Of a stretch of 63,308 nt of DNA, positions 19,309 to 28,878 are shown one piece after another. The stretch spans positions 1 through 63,308 of the forward strand of contig DEMD01000013.1 in the NCBI GenBank assembly GCA_002354735.1, read 5' to 3'. The stretch is from Gammaproteobacteria bacterium UBA2679 (GTDB taxonomy: Bacteria; Pseudomonadota; Gammaproteobacteria; Pseudomonadales; Oleiphilaceae). The notes below the pieces were generated by a model. That model did not search any database. It saw nothing but the letters and a program-made list of their open reading frames with translations, and was not told the origin of the DNA. A program made the position numbers and the translations under genes. The first letter of the stretch is position 1. The number at the start of each line of letters is the position of its first letter.

Positions 19309-19956
19309 CTGGACAGTCAACGCATCCTGAGTCGTGAAGAAAAGAAGCGACAGACTCGCCAGTCTCTGGTCGACGCTGCGCTCACTCTGGTGGGGAACGG
19401 AGAAAACTTTACCGGGATCAGCATCAGGGAGGTTGCGAAGAATGCCGGCGTCGTGCCCACCTCGTTCTATCGTCATTTCACCGACATGGAGGAGCTGGGC
19501 CTCGATATCGTAGACGACCTGGGCATGATGCTTCGTCGCAAGTTGCGTGGCGTACGTCAGGCGGACGGCTATTCGGGTGAGCTGACGAGAAGTTCAGTAG
19601 AACTCTTCACCGACTTCGTGTGTCGCCATCGCAATCACTTCTATTTCATGTATCAGTGCCGGGCCGGCGGCACAGTGAGATTGCGGGCAGCCATCCGCAA
19701 CGAGCTCAGCTTTTTTGCCAATGAGCTGGCCTCCGATATACGTCAGCTTCACATGCTGGGGGACGTCGATAGCGCTGACCTTCAAATGATTTCGCAACTC
19801 ATCGTCGCCGCCGTTTTCGAAAGCACCACTGACCTGCTCGACCAGGTCGACTCCAGTCCGACCTTCCGCCAGGAGTTTGTGGATCTGACAGTGAAAAAGC
19901 TGCGACTGATATGGCTGGGTGCTGAACGCTGGCGATCTCGTATTCCGGGTAACTGA
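19309..19956 (+). CDS. desT: TetR-family unsaturated-lipid regulator, FabR/DesT-like
   Basis: 215 aa from CTG 19309. The helix-turn-helix ISIREVAKNAGVVPTSFYRHFTDMEELGL is very close to the FabR DNA-binding domain, and KKRQTRQSLVDAALTLV is the expected helix 1. No ATG, GTG or TTG lies in frame between the stop at 19285 and GTG 19390, and GTG 19390 would delete helix 1. An ATG at 19298 is two bases out of frame. So the start is either CTG 19309 or there is a one-base deletion (real or from assembly) near 19303-19309. It is divergent from desC with three operator-like sites between. FabR and DesT sense the saturated to unsaturated acyl-CoA balance. Confidence 0.85.
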   Translation: MDSQRILSREEKKRQTRQSLVDAALTLVGNGENFTGISIREVAKNAGVVPTSFYRHFTDMEELGLDIVDDLGMMLRRKLRGVRQADGYSGELTRSSVELFTDFVCRHRNHFYFMYQCRAGGTVRLRAAIRNELSFFANELASDIRQLHMLGDVDSADLQMISQLIVAAVFESTTDLLDQVDSSPTFRQEFVDLTVKKLRLIWLGAERWRSRIPGN

Positions 19957-20034
19957 GCAGAGCTGATACCTTCGGCGTATACCGGTAAGCGCTGCGCTTT
20001 TGCGGCGACGGCCATACAGGAGCAGCACGAGCGC

Positions 20035-20991
20035 ATGAAGACACCCCGGTTTGCGAACTACTTGAAGGAAACCTTTAGCGACTGGCTCGCTGACGACGCC
20101 TTTCAGAAAAGTGCTGCCCTAGCCTACTATTCGATCTTCTCCATTCCCGGCCTGGTCATCATCGTCATTACCTTGGCCAGCCTTGTGTGGAGTCCACAAT
20201 ACGTCAATCAGGTAGTGGCAGAGCAGATCGCCAACACTGTTGGCCCCGAGGCCGGGCAACAGATTGCCACCATGGTCGAGAACTCGCGCAAGGAGACCAA
20301 TTCCCTGCTGGCCATGATCGCTGGCATCGCAACCCTGGTATTCGGGGCGAGTGGCGTGTTCAGTCAGCTGCAGAAATCCATCAACGCCGTCTGGGGCGTG
20401 GAAGTCGATCCATCTGCCGGCTTCAAGCAGATGGCCCTCGGCCGCATCACGGCATTCAGTATTGTGCTCGTAATCGCATTCCTGATGATTGTATCTCTGA
20501 TGATGTCAGCCGCGCTCGCGCTGCTGAACGGGTGGATAGAATCACAGCTGCCAGGTTTCCCTACGGTGATCTTCTTCCTGTTGAATAATCTGCTGAGCAT
20601 TGCGGTACTGACCATTTTCTTCGCGCTGATGTTCAAGGTGTTGCCGGATGCGAAGGTACAGTGGCGTTCTGTCTGGCTCGGTGCACTGCTCACCAGCGTT
20701 CTGTTCACTCTCGGCAAATTTCTGCTCGGATTCTACTTTGGAAAGTCCGACCCTGAGGCCGCCTTCGGCGCGGCAGGATCCATCATCCTCGTGATGCTCT
20801 GGGTGTACTACACAAGCCTCATACTCCTGTTTGGCGCAGAGTTCACCCAGGTGTTTGCGCGCAACAATGGCCACGGTGTGCAGCCGGCACGACATGCACG
20901 ACACGATGCTGCGTATCGTCTTCAGGCCCTGAAGACTGCAGCGGCGCAACAGGACAATGCCACAGTCAAGAAGCTCGCAGACGACCTCTAG
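20035..20991 (+). CDS. YihY/BrkB-family inner-membrane protein
   Basis: 318-aa protein with six hydrophobic segments and the family motifs SAALAYYSIFSIPGLV near the start, GASGVFSQLQKSINAVW in the middle and SIILVMLWVYYTSLILLFGAEF near the end. Once annotated as RNase BN, the family is now regarded as a membrane protein of unknown transport role. The C-terminus is soluble and charged. It starts 78 bp after the desT-like stop, so may be cotranscribed with it. Confidence 0.92.
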   Translation: MKTPRFANYLKETFSDWLADDAFQKSAALAYYSIFSIPGLVIIVITLASLVWSPQYVNQVVAEQIANTVGPEAGQQIATMVENSRKETNSLLAMIAGIATLVFGASGVFSQLQKSINAVWGVEVDPSAGFKQMALGRITAFSIVLVIAFLMIVSLMMSAALALLNGWIESQLPGFPTVIFFLLNNLLSIAVLTIFFALMFKVLPDAKVQWRSVWLGALLTSVLFTLGKFLLGFYFGKSDPEAAFGAAGSIILVMLWVYYTSLILLFGAEFTQVFARNNGHGVQPARHARHDAAYRLQALKTAAAQQDNATVKKLADDL

Positions 20992-21007
20992 CATCCCACC
21001 CCCTTCC

Positions 21008-21030
21008 GGACGGCAGCCAGACTGCCGTCC
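21008..21030 (+). terminator. Perfect hairpin after the YihY gene
   Basis: GGACGGCAG (21008-21016) and CTGCCGTCC (21022-21030) form a perfect 9-bp stem with loop CCAGA, 16 bp after the stop of the YihY-like gene. No T-run follows, so intrinsic termination is uncertain. Confidence 0.45.
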
Positions 21031-21136
21031 CTGGCCGCAGTGGTCAGCCCGAATGTCGGATTACGTCATACCTGACCTCAGACGCTTGCTCTAAGGTAGG
21101 GCCAGCGTTCAAACCAATTTTTCGGAGCACCTGGCC

Positions 21137-22357
21137 ATGACACAACACGCCTTCATCTATGATGCCGTGCGCACACCACGAGGCAAAGGCAAGCAAGACG
21201 GCTCACTGTACGAAGTCAAGGCTGTCGACCTGCTGGCTACAGCGCTGCGCGCGATCAAAGACCGCAATCAGCTTGATACCAGTCACGTGGATGACATCGT
21301 GATGGGATGTGTGACAGCCGTCGGTGATCAGGGCGCTGACATAGCGAAGACAGCAGCCTTTGTCGCGGATTGGGATGAGCGAGTGGCTGGCGTCACCCTG
21401 AATCGCTTCTGTGCTTCGGGTCTTGAGGCCGTGAATCAGGCCGCTGCACGAGTGCGTAGTGGCTGGGAGCAGCTCATCTTAGCCGGCGGCGTGGAATCCA
21501 TGTCGCGCGTGCCGATGGGCAGCGACGGCGGCGCCTGGGCGCTCGATCCCGCGACCAACCTGAAAACAGCGTTCGTGCCGCAGGGGATTTCTGCCGACCT
21601 TATTGCGACGATTGAACATTTCAGTCGTGATGAGCTGGACCGCTTCGCATTGTCATCGCAGCAGAAGGCTGCAGCCGCCTGGAAAGCCGGACGCTTTGAC
21701 AAGAGCGTGATTCCCGTTGTCGATGCCAACGGGCTGACGATACTGAAGCATGATGAACTCGTTCGTGCTGATGCCAGCATGGAAGCGCTATCAGGTTTGA
21801 AAGCATCTTTCCAGATGATGGGCGACATGGGCTTCGATGCCGTTGTCAGGGATAAATATCCCTGGGTCGAGCGAATCGATCATCAACACACGCCTGGCAA
21901 CTCATCGGGCATCGTCGACGGTGCTGCGGCCGTGCTTATCGGTTCAGAGCAACTTGGTCGATTACTCAAACTGCAGCCGCGAGGGCGCATCATTTCTGCT
22001 GCGGTCACCAGCACGGACCCCACCATCATGCTCACTGGGCCGGCACCTGCTGCCAGGATCGCGCTCGAGCGAGCCGGCCTCGCAGTCGCAGACATCGACC
22101 TCTTCGAAGTCAACGAGGCCTTCGCCTCGGTAGTGCTTAAATTCCAGCGCGAGCTCGATGTGCCAATGGAGAAGATAAACGTCAACGGCGGGTCGATCGC
22201 CATGGGCCACCCACTTGGCGCGACCGGTGCGATGCTGGTCAGCACACTGCTCGATGAACTCGAAGCACGGCAGCAGCGCTATGGCCTTATCACGCTTTGC
22301 GTCGGCGGCGGCATGGGCATCGCCACCATTATCGAACGCAGCAATGACTTCCATTGA
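21137..22357 (+). CDS. fadI: Acetyl-CoA acyltransferase (3-ketoacyl-CoA thiolase)
   Basis: The thiolase cleaves 3-ketoacyl-CoA with CoA to yield acetyl-CoA and a shortened acyl-CoA, the last beta-oxidation step. The 406-aa chain has the acylated cysteine C92 in [12 protein letters not shown], the histidine in [18 protein letters not shown] and the second cysteine in [10 protein letters not shown]. It is the first gene of a pair with the multifunctional fadJ-like gene 25 bp downstream; the thiolase-first order favours FadI over FadA, though the two families are hard to separate by eye. Confidence 0.93.
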   Translation: MTQHAFIYDAVRTPRGKGKQDGSLYEVKAVDLLATALRAIKDRNQLDTSHVDDIVMGCVTAVGDQGADIAKTAAFVADWDERVAGVTLNRFCASGLEAVNQAAARVRSGWEQLILAGGVESMSRVPMGSDGGAWALDPATNLKTAFVPQGISADLIATIEHFSRDELDRFALSSQQKAAAAWKAGRFDKSVIPVVDANGLTILKHDELVRADASMEALSGLKASFQMMGDMGFDAVVRDKYPWVERIDHQHTPGNSSGIVDGAAAVLIGSEQLGRLLKLQPRGRIISAAVTSTDPTIMLTGPAPAARIALERAGLAVADIDLFEVNEAFASVVLKFQRELDVPMEKINVNGGSIAMGHPLGATGAMLVSTLLDELEARQQRYGLITLCVGGGMGIATIIERSNDFH

Positions 22358-22382
22358 TTCGACCAACTACAGAGGCTACACA

Positions 22383-24563
22383 ATGAGCGCCATACAGTAT
22401 GACCGCAGAGACGATGGCATCGTCGTGCTCACCATGGATATGCCGGGTCAGTCGGCCAACACCATGAACCAGGACTTCCGCGACGCTTTTGGTCAATGCG
22501 TCGAACGACTGCTTGCCGAAAAAGCAGATATCGCCGGTGTGATCGTCGCATCAGCCAAATCTACCTTTTTCGCGGGCGGCGATCTCAAGGAGCTCATAGC
22601 GGTACAGCCAGCTGATGCCGAACGCTTCATGAGCATGCTGACCGAGCAGATCACCAAACCGCTCCGTCTACTGGAAACGCTGGGCAAACCGGTCGTCGCG
22701 GCTATCAATGGCGCAGCTCTCGGTGGCGGCTGGGAGCTCGCGCTTGCCTGCCACGGCCGTATTGCGGTAGCCGGGCAGAACCACCGTGTCGGCCTGCCCG
22801 AAGTGACGCTCGGACTGCTGCCGGGTGGTGGTGGCTGCACGCGGCTACCCCGCCTGCTCGGTATTGAAAAGGCGCTGCCGCTGCTCATAGAGGGTCAACA
22901 GCTCACAGTTGAGAAAGCGCTCTCCATGGGGCTACTGGACGGTGTAGTCGACAGCACCGGTGAGCTTATCGAGGCGGCCGTCGCCTGGATAAAGGCTCAT
23001 CCACAGGCAAAACAACCCTGGGATGACAGGGCATACAAGATGCCCGGCGGCAGCCCCGACAGCCCGAAGGTCGCGCAAATGCTGGCGATCGCCCCCGCCA
23101 TGCTGAAAGCGAAGACCAAGGGCTGCTACCCTGCCCCTGAAGCCATCCTGAGCACCGTCGTCGAAGGCGCCAAGGTGGACTTCGAAACTGCACAGCGTAT
23201 TGAAAGTCGATATTTTACTCAGCTGGTCACAAGCCAGGTAGCCAAGAACATGATAGGCACCTTCTGGTTTCAGCTTAACGATGTCAAAGGCGGCAAGAGC
23301 CGACCTCAAATCGAGACGGGCGGTGACAAGGCGTACAAGGTCAGCAAGGTCGGTGTGATTGGTGCCGGCATGATGGGCGCAGGAATCGCTTACGCAACTG
23401 CTACGAAGGGCATTCAGACTGTACTTAAGGACGTCTCGCAGGAGCAGGCGGATAAAGGCAAGGCCTACACACAGAACCTGCTGGACAAGAAGCTGCAGCG
23501 CAAGCGCATCTCTCAGGAGCAGCGGGACGAACAGCTCGCGCTGATTGAACCAAGCATATCCGCGAATGCGCTCGAAGGCTGCGATCTCATTATCGAAGCA
23601 GTGTTCGAGGATAGCGAGCTAAAGGCGAAGGTGACTCGTGAGGCTGAGCCAATGCTTGCACCGGGCGGCATCTTCTCGACCAACACCTCGACAATTCCGA
23701 TTTCACAGCTGGCGAGCGCCTCGGAAAAGCCAGCAGATTTCATAGGCCTTCATTTCTTCTCGCCGGTCGACAAGATGCAGCTCGTCGAAATCATCAAGGG
23801 TCAGAAGACTTCGGATGAAACGCTGGCGAAGGCCTTCGATTTCGTGATTCAGATCGGCAAAATTCCAATCGTCGTGAATGACAGTCGAGGATTCTTCACA
23901 TCCCGCGTCTTTGGCACATTCGTCAACGAAGGTATTACCATGCTCGGCGAGGGCATCCACCCTGCCAGCATAGAAAATGCGGCACTGCTCGCCGGGATGC
24001 CGGTCGGTCCTCTGGCCATATCTGACGAAGTCAGCCTGAAACTCATGCGGCATATTCGTCGCCAGACGGAAGCCGATATCAAGGCGGATGGTGGTACATA
24101 TCAGAAGCACCCCGCCGAGGCCGTCATAGACGTGATGGTCGACGAGTTCAAACGTACTGGCAAGGCTGATGGCGGCGGCTTCTATGACTATCAAGTCAAA
24201 CTGGCCAATGGTAGCCAGGGCAAGCGCCTCTGGAGCGGAATAGTGGATCGCTGGACCGATCATGAGCTGACACGCGCGACTGAGCTGCAGACTTTGAAGG
24301 ACCGCTTTCTATATATTCAGGCGCTGGAGACCGTACGGTGCCTTGATGAAGGCGTGCTACACAGTGTGGCTGATGCCAATATCGGCAGCATTTTCGGCAT
24401 AGGCTTTGCCCCATGGACTGGTGGGGCACTGCAGTTCATCAATCAGACGGGGTTGAAAGCATTCGTCGCACGCAGCCTTGAACTCATGGCAGCGTCTGGT
24501 GAACGTTTCGTACCACCCGCCAGCCTTAAGGCCAGGGCACAGATGGGAAAACAGTTCAGCTGA
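22383..24563 (+). CDS. fadJ: Beta-oxidation multifunctional protein (enoyl-CoA hydratase / 3-hydroxyacyl-CoA dehydrogenase)
   Basis: 726 aa from ATG 22383; a longer frame from 22215 overlaps fadI and is rejected. The N-terminal crotonase part (1-190) has NGAALGGGWELALACHGR. The dehydrogenase part starts near 320 with VGVIGAGMMGAGIAYATA (NAD site) and holds the catalytic histidine in HFFSPVDKMQLVEII. It hydrates trans-2-enoyl-CoA and oxidises 3-hydroxyacyl-CoA with NAD, handing the product to FadI. Length and FadI-FadJ order match the FadIJ complex. Next to the desaturase locus this gives acyl-chain breakdown beside acyl-chain desaturation. Confidence 0.95.
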   Translation: MSAIQYDRRDDGIVVLTMDMPGQSANTMNQDFRDAFGQCVERLLAEKADIAGVIVASAKSTFFAGGDLKELIAVQPADAERFMSMLTEQITKPLRLLETLGKPVVAAINGAALGGGWELALACHGRIAVAGQNHRVGLPEVTLGLLPGGGGCTRLPRLLGIEKALPLLIEGQQLTVEKALSMGLLDGVVDSTGELIEAAVAWIKAHPQAKQPWDDRAYKMPGGSPDSPKVAQMLAIAPAMLKAKTKGCYPAPEAILSTVVEGAKVDFETAQRIESRYFTQLVTSQVAKNMIGTFWFQLNDVKGGKSRPQIETGGDKAYKVSKVGVIGAGMMGAGIAYATATKGIQTVLKDVSQEQADKGKAYTQNLLDKKLQRKRISQEQRDEQLALIEPSISANALEGCDLIIEAVFEDSELKAKVTREAEPMLAPGGIFSTNTSTIPISQLASASEKPADFIGLHFFSPVDKMQLVEIIKGQKTSDETLAKAFDFVIQIGKIPIVVNDSRGFFTSRVFGTFVNEGITMLGEGIHPASIENAALLAGMPVGPLAISDEVSLKLMRHIRRQTEADIKADGGTYQKHPAEAVIDVMVDEFKRTGKADGGGFYDYQVKLANGSQGKRLWSGIVDRWTDHELTRATELQTLKDRFLYIQALETVRCLDEGVLHSVADANIGSIFGIGFAPWTGGALQFINQTGLKAFVARSLELMAASGERFVPPASLKARAQMGKQFS

Positions 24564-24640
24564 TACGCACGCTGCAAGTCACAGATATACAAATAAGAAA
24601 CGTTGCTAGTGAGAGAGTTTATGATAGCCTAGACTGAATC

Positions 24641-26866
24641 GTGTACATTTTCACAATGGTCGATCACATGCCTCAGCTTCTTCGTGCAAGTCGCCGCTTT
24701 CGCGGCGCGCCTTCTTCCCGCTCACTGACATCAGGGGGCGGCTCCGGATTCCGTCTTGCGGGCGTCGCGCTTTTGTTTGCCTTGTGGAGCGGCGGACCGG
24801 CGTTTGCCTTGCAGGAGCCGCAAGCCGAAAGCGGTGTGACCGATCGTGAAGCCTTCCTGGCGGAAAAACTTTCGCCCAGCGTGGCCCAGGAAAAGGTCAG
24901 CCGGGACATCGCAAGACAGCTGCAATATAGCCACTACCGCACCCTGCGCATCGATCGTGAGGTCTCGTCCAAGGTATTCGATAATTATCTCAACTACCTT
25001 GATGGGCAGAAACTCTATTTTCTGGAAAGCGACATCAAAGAATTCGAGATCTATCGTCATCGCCTGGACGGTGCCCTCAAAACCGGACAGCTCGACCCCG
25101 CTTTCCGCATTTATAACCGTCTTCAGGAGCGTCTTTACGATCGCATCAACTATGCGCTGAGCCTGCTTGAGCAGGATAGTGACAAGCTGGACTTCGAGAA
25201 GGACGAAACCATTCTGGTCGACCGGGCTGAAGAGTCCTGGCCAGCCGACGAAGCGGAAATGAATGAAATCTGGCGCAAGCGCGTCAAGAACAGCATCTTG
25301 AGCCTGGAGCTTACTGGCAAGAAAGATGACGAAATCAAGAAGACCCTGCGAAAGCGCTATGAGAGTCAGCTTCGTCGTGCGAGCCAGACCCGCAGTGAAG
25401 ATGTGTTTCAGGGTTACATGAACGCTTTCACTGGCGTGTATGACCCCCACACCCAGTATTTCAGCCCACGTGTTTCCGAGAACTTCAATATCAACATGTC
25501 GTTGTCGCTCGAAGGTATCGGCGCGGTTTTGCAGACAGACGATGAATATACGAAAGTTGTGCGACTGGTACCCGCTGGTCCCGCCGACAAGGCAGGCCAG
25601 CTCAAGCCTGCCGATAAAGTCGTAGCAGTCGGTCAGGATGATGACGGAGAACTGGTCGACGTGGTTGGCTGGCGACTCGAAGAGGTCGTTGACCTGATTC
25701 GCGGCCCCAAGCAGTCTATCGTGCGCCTGAAGGTCATACCTGCGAATGCTGCAAGCGATGATGAAACGAGAGTGCTCAAGATCGTCCGGGATCGTGTAGC
25801 GCTCGAGGATCAATCGGCCAGCAAGGAAGTGCTCGACATCGAGCGCGACGGCAAGAACTACAAGGTGGGTGTGATCGAAATCCCGACCTTCTACGCTGAC
25901 TTCAAGGGCGCGCAACTCGGCGATCCTGACTACAAGCACACCACGGCCGATGTCAGAAAGCTGCTCAAGGAGCTTGAGCAGAGTAATATCGACGGCCTGG
26001 TCATTGACCTGAGGAACAACGGCGGCGGCGCGTTACAGGAAGCCATCACGCTCACAGGCCTGTTCATTCCGCAGGGACCGACGGTGCAGGTTCGCACCAG
26101 TGATGACCGCGTAGCCGTTCATAACGATCCAGACACGAGCATCGTATACGGTGGCCCACTAGTCGTATTGGTCAACCGAATGAGTGCGTCTGCCTCTGAA
26201 ATTTTCGCTGCCGCCATCCAGGATTATGGCCGCGGCCTCGTGGTAGGTAACCAGACCTTTGGCAAGGGCACCGTGCAGTCAGTGCGGAACCTGGCGAGCG
26301 GTCAGCTCAAGATCACCGAGTTCAAATTCTATCGCGTGTCCGGTGGCAGTACTCAGCACAGTGGTGTCCTGCCCGACATCACCTTCCCATCAGCCATTGA
26401 TGTGGCAGAAATTGGCGAAGATGCCTTGCCCGAGGCCCTGCCCTGGGACCAGATTGCTGCCGCTGATTTCGATCGGGTCAGCTCGTTCGACATGTATCTT
26501 CCAGAGCTCGCGCGCAAGCATGAAAGCCGGATGCTGAAGAACAAGGAATACCAGGCCATTCTGGAGGAGATCAGCTTCCTGGCTGAAGCCAAGGCCGAAA
26601 ACGAGTTGAGTCTGGTGCTGTCCAGCAGAAAGGCGCAGCTGGAAAAGCAGCGCAAGAAGGAACTTTCTGTGGTCAATGCCAAGCGAAGTGCGCGTGGCGA
26701 AGAAACGTTCAAGGACTTCAGTGCCTATGAAACCTTCGTTGAATCCGAGGCGATGCGAACTGACAAGGACAAGGATGAAGCCGACCTGTTCACACGGGAG
26801 TCCGGTGAAATTCTGATAGATCTGCTGAATGCGCAGAGCCAGGTCGCCAAGCATTCGCCGACCTGA
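24641..26866 (+). CDS. prc: Tail-specific protease (carboxy-terminal processing peptidase)
   Basis: 741-aa periplasmic S41 peptidase. A signal sequence ends in SGGPAFA; the start is uncertain among GTG 24641, ATG 24656 and ATG 24668. The order is N-terminal Prc domain, PDZ (about 240-330, with LEGIGAVLQTDDEYTKV), protease core and a C-terminal DUF3340 region. The catalytic dyad is the Ser of MSASASEIFAAA and the Lys of TFGKGTVQS. In E. coli Prc trims FtsI and degrades MepS and tagged proteins. The HTH/coiled-coil gene starts 12 bp downstream. Confidence 0.95.
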   Translation: MYIFTMVDHMPQLLRASRRFRGAPSSRSLTSGGGSGFRLAGVALLFALWSGGPAFALQEPQAESGVTDREAFLAEKLSPSVAQEKVSRDIARQLQYSHYRTLRIDREVSSKVFDNYLNYLDGQKLYFLESDIKEFEIYRHRLDGALKTGQLDPAFRIYNRLQERLYDRINYALSLLEQDSDKLDFEKDETILVDRAEESWPADEAEMNEIWRKRVKNSILSLELTGKKDDEIKKTLRKRYESQLRRASQTRSEDVFQGYMNAFTGVYDPHTQYFSPRVSENFNINMSLSLEGIGAVLQTDDEYTKVVRLVPAGPADKAGQLKPADKVVAVGQDDDGELVDVVGWRLEEVVDLIRGPKQSIVRLKVIPANAASDDETRVLKIVRDRVALEDQSASKEVLDIERDGKNYKVGVIEIPTFYADFKGAQLGDPDYKHTTADVRKLLKELEQSNIDGLVIDLRNNGGGALQEAITLTGLFIPQGPTVQVRTSDDRVAVHNDPDTSIVYGGPLVVLVNRMSASASEIFAAAIQDYGRGLVVGNQTFGKGTVQSVRNLASGQLKITEFKFYRVSGGSTQHSGVLPDITFPSAIDVAEIGEDALPEALPWDQIAAADFDRVSSFDMYLPELARKHESRMLKNKEYQAILEEISFLAEAKAENELSLVLSSRKAQLEKQRKKELSVVNAKRSARGEETFKDFSAYETFVESEAMRTDKDKDEADLFTRESGEILIDLLNAQSQVAKHSPT

Positions 26867-26878
26867 CGTCGAACGCTC

Positions 26879-27775
26879 ATGAGCAATTCGGAGAAGCCAG
26901 ACAACGCTGCGAAAATGCGCAACTCCGGCGAAAAGGCGCCTGCGAAGGATAGACAAGGCGGCGCATTTAGCTGGGTGAACCGCCTTGGCGGGCTCACCAG
27001 CGGCGCATTCAAGCTCGCCCGCAAGACTGGTAGTGGCTCCTACAAGGTTGGTAAGTCCATACTCAACAGTCAGGATCAGCTCAGACTGATGGCTGCTGCG
27101 GGACAGTCACTGAAAGATCTCAGAGAAGTGACCGGTCTTACGATTACTGAAATCAGTGATGCAGTAAATCTCAAGGATCGCAGTTTCTGGGAAGCGGTCG
27201 AGGACGGCACAGCGACGCTGTCATTCGAACTCATCCTGCGGCTATCAGCGCTGCTGGCCAGAAACGACCCCATTCCCTTCATTCTCAAGTACACCCGCAC
27301 CTATAATCCCGAGATCTGGCGCCTGCTGAACGACTGGGGACTTGGTCGCCTGCCATTACAGTACGAGCGTGAGCGGCAGTTCATCAACATTTATCGGCGC
27401 CATGACGCTGCACGTACGCTCAGCGACGAAGGTTTCCAGACCGTGCTGGGCTTCACGCGTAAATCATTCGAAATGAGCCTGCATTTCATTCAGGAAAGCG
27501 AGCGACTCACCGGCGAGAATGAGCGACTGCGGAACGAGAACGCAGCCTTGCAGCGCTCTCTGGCAAAAGCAGAAGACAGTGCCAGGCGTTTCAAGACAGA
27601 GACCGCCCGGCAGCATGATGAGGCTGCCAGTGAGTATCGTCGCTCGATCGGCTCCGAGCGCGATAAAAATGGCGGAAGCGCTTCAAAAACCTCCAAAAAT
27701 CGTTCAACGAATCAGCAAGCGGAAGAAGATTCGAGAACTGCCTCTAATAACGGACAATCAACTCAAGAAAATTAA
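26879..27775 (+). CDS. HTH protein with C-terminal coiled coil
   Basis: 298 aa. A basic N-terminus (1-60) leads to a lambda-repressor-like helix-turn-helix at about 80-135 (LREVTGLTITEISDAVNLKD, then LILRLSALL). Residues about 145-195 form an unassigned helical domain, and 200-245 is a strong coiled coil (ESERLTGENERLRNENAAL). The last 60 residues are Ser/Asn/Gln-rich and disordered. It follows prc by 12 bp, so is probably cotranscribed. I do not recognise a named family; either a DNA-binding regulator or a filament-forming scaffold is possible. Confidence 0.82.
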   Translation: MSNSEKPDNAAKMRNSGEKAPAKDRQGGAFSWVNRLGGLTSGAFKLARKTGSGSYKVGKSILNSQDQLRLMAAAGQSLKDLREVTGLTITEISDAVNLKDRSFWEAVEDGTATLSFELILRLSALLARNDPIPFILKYTRTYNPEIWRLLNDWGLGRLPLQYERERQFINIYRRHDAARTLSDEGFQTVLGFTRKSFEMSLHFIQESERLTGENERLRNENAALQRSLAKAEDSARRFKTETARQHDEAASEYRRSIGSERDKNGGSASKTSKNRSTNQQAEEDSRTASNNGQSTQEN

Positions 27776-27903
27776 TTCGGCTGGGCTATAGTTACAAGAT
27801 TACAATATGCTAATCAATGAGCTCGCCCGTTCCGGCCTACCCGGCTCAGACCGGCTCTCCCCGGCTTACCACAGCCCTCAGTTATTAGTTTGGAGTGGTC
27901 CCC

Positions 27904-28878
27904 TTGCAAGCGCAGTCAGCACTCATCGTCGATGATTCAGCGACAGCCCGTCTCATGCTCGCCCGCATCCTCAAGAGCATGGATATTTCAACCAGACAGG
28001 CCCGGTCAGGAGAAGAGGCTCTTCAGGTAGCGGCTAACAACCCGCCGGCCATGATCTTTCTCGACCATCTCATGCCTGGGCTCGATGGCTTCGAAACATT
28101 GAAGCTGCTCAAGCAGCAGCGCGCCACGGCCGATATTCCGGTCGTTATGTACACATCCCAGAACGCAGCCAAATACGTCGAGGAGGCCAAATCGCTTGGT
28201 GCCATTGGCGTCATTACCAAGCAGGTCGAACGCGGCGATCTGTTTGAACTCGTAGAGAAGATGCTGCTGCAGCGCGCTTCCGTACGCGCAGATGCCAAGG
28301 CGCCACGTTACGATCTCGACTCACCTGAGTCGTTCGAATCTTCGGCTTCCATGAATCCTGAATACGATCTCGACGTCGTCGACATCGAGATGAACCACGA
28401 CGAGGATTACTCGCCGCGCTTCGATTCACGCAAGTTCCGTAACGCGCTGGTGACCGGCGCCAACGATCATGAATTCTCCCGATCGCAGGGTCACGGGCCA
28501 GTGTTGAGCTTCGAGCAGATTGCTGCCATTGAGGCCAATATCAGAGAAGCCGTCGTTGCCGAATTGCATGCGCAGGACCGCGTACTGGTGAAACGCTTCA
28601 AATGGGCTACGCTTGGCTTGGCAGCCTTTGCAATCATCATGCTGTCCACCCTGCTGGCCCAGGAAACGCATATCGATCAGCTCGATAACAAGATTGCGAC
28701 CCTGGAGCAGAGTTTTTCGGCCCGTCAACCTGCTGTTGAACTGGCCCAGCTACAACAGCTTTCGAAGAAAGTTGAGGCGCTGGGAACAGAAGCCCAGCAA
28801 GTTGATGTGCTTGAAGCTCAGGTTGGCGAGATGAGACTTATGGTGAACGAGATGATTGGAATCCTAGAGGATAATTAG
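27904..28878 (+). CDS. Response regulator receiver with a C-terminal membrane helix and coiled coil
   Basis: 324 aa from TTG 27904, 8 nt after GGAG; GTG 27895 overlaps that ribosome site. The receiver (6-115) has the acidic pair VDD, phospho-acceptor D54 in IFLDHLMPG and K106 in VITKQ. An acidic linker (130-200) leads to one transmembrane helix (about 233-252, ATLGLAAFAIIMLSTLLAQ) and then a coiled coil (255-320). No DNA-binding or enzymatic output domain is present, so the receiver is tethered to the membrane. The stop overlaps the next gene's GTG by 1 bp. Confidence 0.88.
   Translation: MQAQSALIVDDSATARLMLARILKSMDISTRQARSGEEALQVAANNPPAMIFLDHLMPGLDGFETLKLLKQQRATADIPVVMYTSQNAAKYVEEAKSLGAIGVITKQVERGDLFELVEKMLLQRASVRADAKAPRYDLDSPESFESSASMNPEYDLDVVDIEMNHDEDYSPRFDSRKFRNALVTGANDHEFSRSQGHGPVLSFEQIAAIEANIREAVVAELHAQDRVLVKRFKWATLGLAAFAIIMLSTLLAQETHIDQLDNKIATLEQSFSARQPAVELAQLQQLSKKVEALGTEAQQVDVLEAQVGEMRLMVNEMIGILEDN

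Noticed and set aside
27810..27880. CCGGC repeats before the first receiver gene
   Set aside because: Three short copies only; too little to call a repeat element.
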